From NCBI RefSeq assembly GCF_012926525.1, contig NZ_JABBNI010000001.1, positions 159,638 to 223,637 of the forward strand: a stretch of DNA of 64,000 nt, given 5' to 3'. The position numbers and the translations under genes are program-made. Below are positions 60,121-64,000 of this stretch, piece after piece; the stretch's first letter is position 1; each line of letters begins with the position of its first letter. The DNA is from Clostridium muellerianum. Lineage in GTDB: Bacteria; Bacillota; Clostridia; Clostridiales; Clostridiaceae. The notes beneath the pieces were generated by a model, which was not told the origin of the DNA, made no database searches, and saw only the letters and a list, made by a program, of their open reading frames with translations.

Positions 60121-60162
60121 AAGTAATAGTTTTTATATGAAGAAAATCATGGAGGAATGATT

Positions 60163-60297
60163 ATGCTTTGTGCATTAATAATGGCAGGTGGGAAAGGGAG
60201 AAAGGTTTTGGCCACTTTCCACAGAAGAAAAACCTAAACAATTTTTAAATCTTTTAGGCAAAGATACTATGATACAGATGATTGTGAAAAGATTGGG
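60163..60297 (+). pseudogene. manC: Remnant of mannose-1-phosphate guanylyltransferase (manC)
   Basis: Starts at a good SD (GGAGGAATG) with MLCALIMAGGKG, the family N-terminus, but an extra A at about 60200 shifts the frame and gives a stop at 60235. One base out of frame it continues as WPLSTEEKPKQFLNLLGKD and MIQMIVKRLG. All the remainder (normally 350 or more residues) is missing; at about 60297 the sequence passes into gmd. Confidence 0.8.
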
Positions 60298-60632
60298 CTA
60301 GATGAAATATATAATCTAGGGCTCAAAGTCATGTATAAGTATCTTTTGAGGTACCTGAGTATACAGCAGAAACAGATGCTATAGGAACTTTGAGAATATT
60401 AGATGCTATAAAAGAAATGGAAATGAAGAGTAAGTTTTATCAAGCATCCGCTTCTGAATTATTTGGAGGAATGCCAGGTACAGAACCACAAAGTGAAAAA
60501 ACTCCATTTTATCCAAGAAGTCCATATGCAGTAGCTAGGCTTTATACTTATTGGGTTACGATAAATTATAGAGAAGCTTATGATATATTTGCATGTAATG
60601 GAATACTTTTCAATCATGAGTTACCAAGAAGA
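60298..60632 (+). pseudogene. gmd: Internal fragment of GDP-mannose 4,6-dehydratase (gmd)
   Basis: Begins with DEIYNLG (about residue 75-80 of Gmd); a missing G at about 60320 and a TAA in place of a Lys/Arg codon near 60336 break the SHV-VSFE stretch. From about 60340 it reads [20 protein letters not shown], then [23 protein letters not shown] and [13 protein letters not shown]. Both ends of the gene are gone and it joins straight into fcl. Confidence 0.82.
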
Positions 60633-61510
60633 GGTCACAGAGGCCTTGTTGGTTCTTCTATAATTAGAAATTTACAGGAAAAGGATACTTGAATATAATA
60701 GGAAGAACTCATAAGAAATTAGATTTGACAAATGAAGTTAACGCAAGAAAATTTTTTAAAGAAAAAAGACCAGAATATGTATTTTTCGCAGCAGCTAAAG
60801 TTGGTGGTATTACTGCAAATAATACATATCCAGCAGATTTTATATATGAAAATTTAATGATTCAAAATAATGTTATAGAAGCAGCTCATGATTTTAAGGT
60901 TAAGAAGTTACTATTTTTAGGAAGTTCTTGTATATATCCTAAAAATTGTCCACAACCTATAAAGGAAGAATATCTTTTGTCAGGTTATCTAGAACCTACT
61001 AATGAGGGGTATGCACTAGCAAAAATATCAGGACTTAAAATGTGCCAATTTTATAAAAAGCAGTATGGTGATAACTTTATAAGTGTTATGCCTACAAACT
61101 TATATGGACCTAATGATAATTATGATTTAGAAATATCTCATGTATTGCCTGCACTTATAAGAAAATTTCATGAGGCAAAAGTGAATAATAATCCTTATGT
61201 GGAAGTATGGGGAACTGGTAAACCTTTAAGAGAATTTCTACATGTACATGATATGGCTGATGCTTGTGTGTTTTTGATGGAGAACTATGATGGAGATGAA
61301 TTTTTTAATGTGGGTACAGGTAAAGAAGTTATTATAAAAGAATTGGCTGAGGTAATAAAAGAGATTGTGGATTATAAAGGTGAGATTAGGTTTGATGGGA
61401 GTAAGCCTGATGGCACACCTAGGAAGCTTTTGAATGTATCGAGGTTAAAGAGAACTAGATGAAGTTATAAGGTGGAGCTTTATGATGGAATAAGATATAC
61501 ATATAAAAAG
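60633..61510 (+). pseudogene. fcl: GDP-L-fucose synthase (fcl) remnant with several lesions
   Basis: Starts at [17 protein letters not shown] (the first 8-10 residues are missing, replaced by gmd). One A is missing at 60679-60682, so the frame breaks at 60689. From there it is well kept: [31 protein letters not shown], the [11 protein letters not shown] segment and VNVGTGKE-like [15 protein letters not shown]. At about 61455-61465 two compensating indels and a TGG-to-TGA replace ELGW, after which SYKVELYDGIRYTYK is still readable. The enzyme would make GDP-fucose. It is not functional. Confidence 0.85.
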
Positions 61511-61545
61511 ATTTCAATAAGTACTAAAGTTGTAGAGGTGCTAAA

Positions 61546-62619
61546 ATGAAGACTTATTTAGTAACTGGAGGAGCAGGATTCATAGGTTCAAATTTTATAA
61601 AATATCTATTTAATAAATATAAAGAGAGAGAAATAAAAGTAATAAATTTAGACAACCTAACCTATGCCGGTAACTTAGAAAATTTGAGAGAAATAGAAAG
61701 CAAAGAAGATTACAAGTTCATAAAGGGTAATATATGTGATAAAAATTTATTAGAAAGTATATTTATCAAAAATGATATTGATTATGTTATAAATTTTGCT
61801 GCAGAGTCCCATGTGGATAGAAGTATTGAGGAACCTGAAATATTTGTAAAGACCAACATTGTAGGGACTCAAAATTTAATTGATAGTGCTAAAAAACATT
61901 GGCAAATAGAAAATGAATTTATAAGAGGTAAAAGATTTATTCAAGTTTCTACGGATGAAGTCTATGGTTCACTAGGAAATGAAGGTTACTTTACTGAAGA
62001 AACTTCATTATCACCTCATAGTCCATATTCTGCAAGTAAAGCGTCAGCAGATTTAATTGTTAAAGCATACTTTGATACATATAAAATGCCTATAAATATA
62101 ACAAGATGCTCAAATAATTATGGCCCCTATCAATTTCCAGAGAAGTTAATACCACTTTTGATAAATAACTGTTTAAAGCACAATGAAGTACCAATATATG
62201 GTGATGGCAGGAATATAAGAGATTGGTTATATGTGGAAGATCATTGCAGTGCTATAGATTTAGTTGTAAGTAAAGGGAGGTTAGGGGAAGTCTATAATAT
62301 AGGTGGCAACAATGAAAAGGAGAATATATACATAGTTGAATATATAATTAAAATTTTAAGTTATATGATTAAGGATATGAATATAAATGACAAATTAATA
62401 AGATATGTTAAAGATAGAAAAGGTCATGATAGGAGATATGCAATAGATGCTTCAAAAATAAAGGTAGAACTAGGATGGAAACCTAGGCATAATTTTGAAG
62501 AAGGTATTATAAGTACAATAGATTGGTATTTAAAAAATAGAAATTGGTTACAAAATGTTACTTCAGGTCAATACGAAAAATACTATAGTAAAATGTATTT
62601 AGATAAAGTAAGTAGATAG
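61546..62619 (+). CDS. rmlB: dTDP-glucose 4,6-dehydratase RmlB
   Basis: 357 residues: NAD loop VTGGAGFIGSNF, NLDNLTYAGNLENL, FAAESHVDRSIEEP, QVSTDEVYGSLG, catalytic SPYSASKASADL and RCSNNYGPYQFPEKLIPLL. All RmlB features are intact and full length, in contrast to the ruined genes just upstream. It makes dTDP-4-keto-6-deoxyglucose, precursor of rhamnose and other deoxysugars. SD AGAGGTG. Confidence 0.95.
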   Translation: MKTYLVTGGAGFIGSNFIKYLFNKYKEREIKVINLDNLTYAGNLENLREIESKEDYKFIKGNICDKNLLESIFIKNDIDYVINFAAESHVDRSIEEPEIFVKTNIVGTQNLIDSAKKHWQIENEFIRGKRFIQVSTDEVYGSLGNEGYFTEETSLSPHSPYSASKASADLIVKAYFDTYKMPINITRCSNNYGPYQFPEKLIPLLINNCLKHNEVPIYGDGRNIRDWLYVEDHCSAIDLVVSKGRLGEVYNIGGNNEKENIYIVEYIIKILSYMIKDMNINDKLIRYVKDRKGHDRRYAIDASKIKVELGWKPRHNFEEGIISTIDWYLKNRNWLQNVTSGQYEKYYSKMYLDKVSR

Positions 62620-62638
62620 GAATAAGATGGTGATTTAA

Positions 62639-63496
62639 ATGAAGGGTATAATATTAGCAGGTGGTAGGGGAACAAGACTATATCCAGCAACAAAAGCTGT
62701 AAGCAAACAAATGATTCCAATATATGATAAACCAATGATATATTACCCTCTTTCGGTTTTAATGTTAGCTGGTATAAGGGATATTCTAATAATATCTACA
62801 GAAAGAGACATAAAGCTTTTTCAAGAACTTTTAGGAAATGGGATACAACTGGGAATGAATTTTACATATGAAATTCAGAAAGAACCTAAGGGAATAGCAG
62901 AAGCATTTATAATAGGAGAAAAATTTATTGGAAAAGATACAATAGCACTTGTATTAGGTGATAATATATTCTATGGACAGGGATTTTCACCTGTACTTAA
63001 AGAGATTTCTTCATTAGAGGAAGGAGCATATGTATTTGCTTACTATGTTAATAATCCTGAAGCTTATGGTGTAGTAAATTTTGATGATACTGGGAAAGCT
63101 ATTTCAATTGAAGAAAAGCCACGGCAACCAAGGTCTAATTATGCAATACCAGGATTATATTTTTATGATAATTCTGTAATAGAAATAGCTAAAAGTATTG
63201 AGCCATCTGGAAGAGGTGAACTTGAAATATCAGATATTAACAAAATATATCTTCAAAGGGGTATGCTTAAGGTTGAAGTGTTAGGAAGAGGATTTGCATG
63301 GCTTGATACAGGAACTCATGAATCTTTACTTGAAGCAAGTAATTTTGTACAGACAGTACAAAAAAGACAAGGTTTATATATTGCATGTATAGAGGAGATT
63401 GCATATAGGGAAGGGTTTATTACTAAAGAACAATTAATAAAGCTAGGAAAAAGTCTTAGTAGTAGTAATTACGGAAAATATTTGATGATTATTTAA
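62639..63496 (+). CDS. rmlA: Glucose-1-phosphate thymidylyltransferase RmlA
   Basis: 285 residues. The activator/nucleotide loop [69 protein letters not shown], and [16 protein letters not shown] are all present. It makes dTDP-glucose for RmlB. rmlC and rmlD are not seen in the window. The C-terminus ([10 protein letters not shown]) is slightly short of some homologues but plausible. Confidence 0.95.
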   Translation: MKGIILAGGRGTRLYPATKAVSKQMIPIYDKPMIYYPLSVLMLAGIRDILIISTERDIKLFQELLGNGIQLGMNFTYEIQKEPKGIAEAFIIGEKFIGKDTIALVLGDNIFYGQGFSPVLKEISSLEEGAYVFAYYVNNPEAYGVVNFDDTGKAISIEEKPRQPRSNYAIPGLYFYDNSVIEIAKSIEPSGRGELEISDINKIYLQRGMLKVEVLGRGFAWLDTGTHESLLEASNFVQTVQKRQGLYIACIEEIAYREGFITKEQLIKLGKSLSSSNYGKYLMII

Positions 63497-64000
63497 TATT
63501 AGATAAATAGTTAAGGATTTTTTAGTAGCTTATTTATAATTATATGATGATGAAGGTAATGTTAACGTAGATAATAAAGAAAAGAATGTTATGGCAGTGT
63601 ATTGTTAGTGAGTAGCGATGTAAATAGTATAAACTTTTTTATGTTCAGGCAGCCTTTTGCTTTTTAGTAAAAGGTTGTTTTTATTATGGACTTTAGTCTG
63701 TTGAGATCGCGTAGCAGGCGAAACAATAAACCACCCGCTATGCGCAACATCATAAACTTAAGGAATCTTGATTTAATATTTTAATTTATCAGGTTTCCTT
63801 ATTTCTATATATGCATTAAAATTAAGATAGTGTAAAGTTTGCTATGAAAAAATAACGCTCAAAAAATATGCTTGTAAGAGCTCATGAGGTTGCTTATTTT
63901 TTCAAAGATAAGATTAGGTTGCTATAATCGCCACCCTTGACTGCATGACAAATAAATGCACTGAAGTTATCACCGACGGCGAAGAAACTCAAAAACAGAT
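63497..64000. other. Gene-poor 3' end of the window
   Basis: About 500 bases without an intact gene. A readable remnant at about 63541-63609 (DDEGNVNVDNKEKNVMAVYC) ends in TAG. A hairpin pairs GAAAAAATAA (from about 63846) with TTATTTTTTC (to about 63903), and GCGTAGCAGGCG near 63709 faces CCGCTATGCGC. From ATG 63945 a frame MTNKCTEVITDGEETQKQ runs off the edge in slightly GC-richer DNA, without an SD. It could be the start of a transferred or repeat-borne gene, but I would not call it. Confidence 0.35.
63650..63682 (+). terminator. Likely terminator of the rmlB-rmlA unit
   Basis: CAGCCTTTT/AAAAGGTTG 9-bp stem (one G-T pair) followed by TTTTTATT, 150 bases after rmlA. Confidence 0.75.

Overview
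The window reads as the chromosome of a motile, AT-rich, anaerobic Clostridium (sensu stricto). Supporting signs are very low GC, strong AGGAGG-type ribosome-binding sites with frequent TTG/GTG starts, a pyruvate:ferredoxin oxidoreductase, a Bacillus/Clostridium-type chemotaxis set (CheC, CheD, FliY) and glycosylated-flagellin genes. I cannot name the species from sequence alone. Nearly all genes are on the + strand.

Region 1 (1-18,656) is mixed housekeeping: the end of a DJ-1/PfpI protein, a KimA-like potassium importer, an M16 peptidase, a SagB-type oxidoreductase, an atypical heavy-metal-associated protein (the only minus-strand gene), recJ, a PAS histidine kinase, murG, pyruvate:ferredoxin oxidoreductase, a Cys-rich DUF1292 protein, a HAD phosphatase and a class IV aminotransferase-fold protein. 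Three of these (recJ, the kinase, the oxidoreductase) carry a single interrupting lesion. The 9.6-10.5 kb and 17.9-18.1 kb gaps hold long palindromic, MITE-like sequences.

Region 2 (18,657-41,527) is a late-flagellar and chemotaxis island: fapA-cheW-cheD-cheB-cheR-cheA-cheC-cheY-cheW-fliM-fliY, then flgM-flgN-flgK-flgL-fliW-csrA-flaG-(unknown)-fliS-fliD-fliT, then two nearly identical tandem flagellin genes. Region 3 (41,528-60,063) is a flagellin glycosylation island: very large multidomain glycosyltransferases, a Maf (DUF115) flagellin glycosyltransferase, a small unknown protein, a compact nonulosonic-acid-like sugar pathway (NAD-dependent dehydratase, ATP-grasp, HAD phosphatase, cytidylyltransferase, NeuB/PseI synthase) and a third, divergent flagellin. 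Region 4 (60,064-64,000) holds a wrecked GDP-fucose locus (fused remnants of manC, gmd and fcl), then intact rmlB and rmlA and a gene-poor end.

Nine hand-found sites of one form (TAA(A/G/C), 15 bases, then NNCGATA(A/T)) sit ahead of these units and define a sigma-D (FliA) regulon running from the chemotaxis operon through the flagellins into the glycosylation genes. FlgM would hold sigma-D in check until hook completion. FliW and CsrA, with paired GGA motifs in both flagellin leaders, would couple flagellin translation to export. FliS, FliT, FlgN and FapA support assembly, and the glycosyltransferases and sugar pathway would decorate flagellin.

At least five coding units carry point lesions (homopolymer frameshifts or TGA stops). 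Whether these are real mutations or sequencing errors is the largest uncertainty in the annotation.
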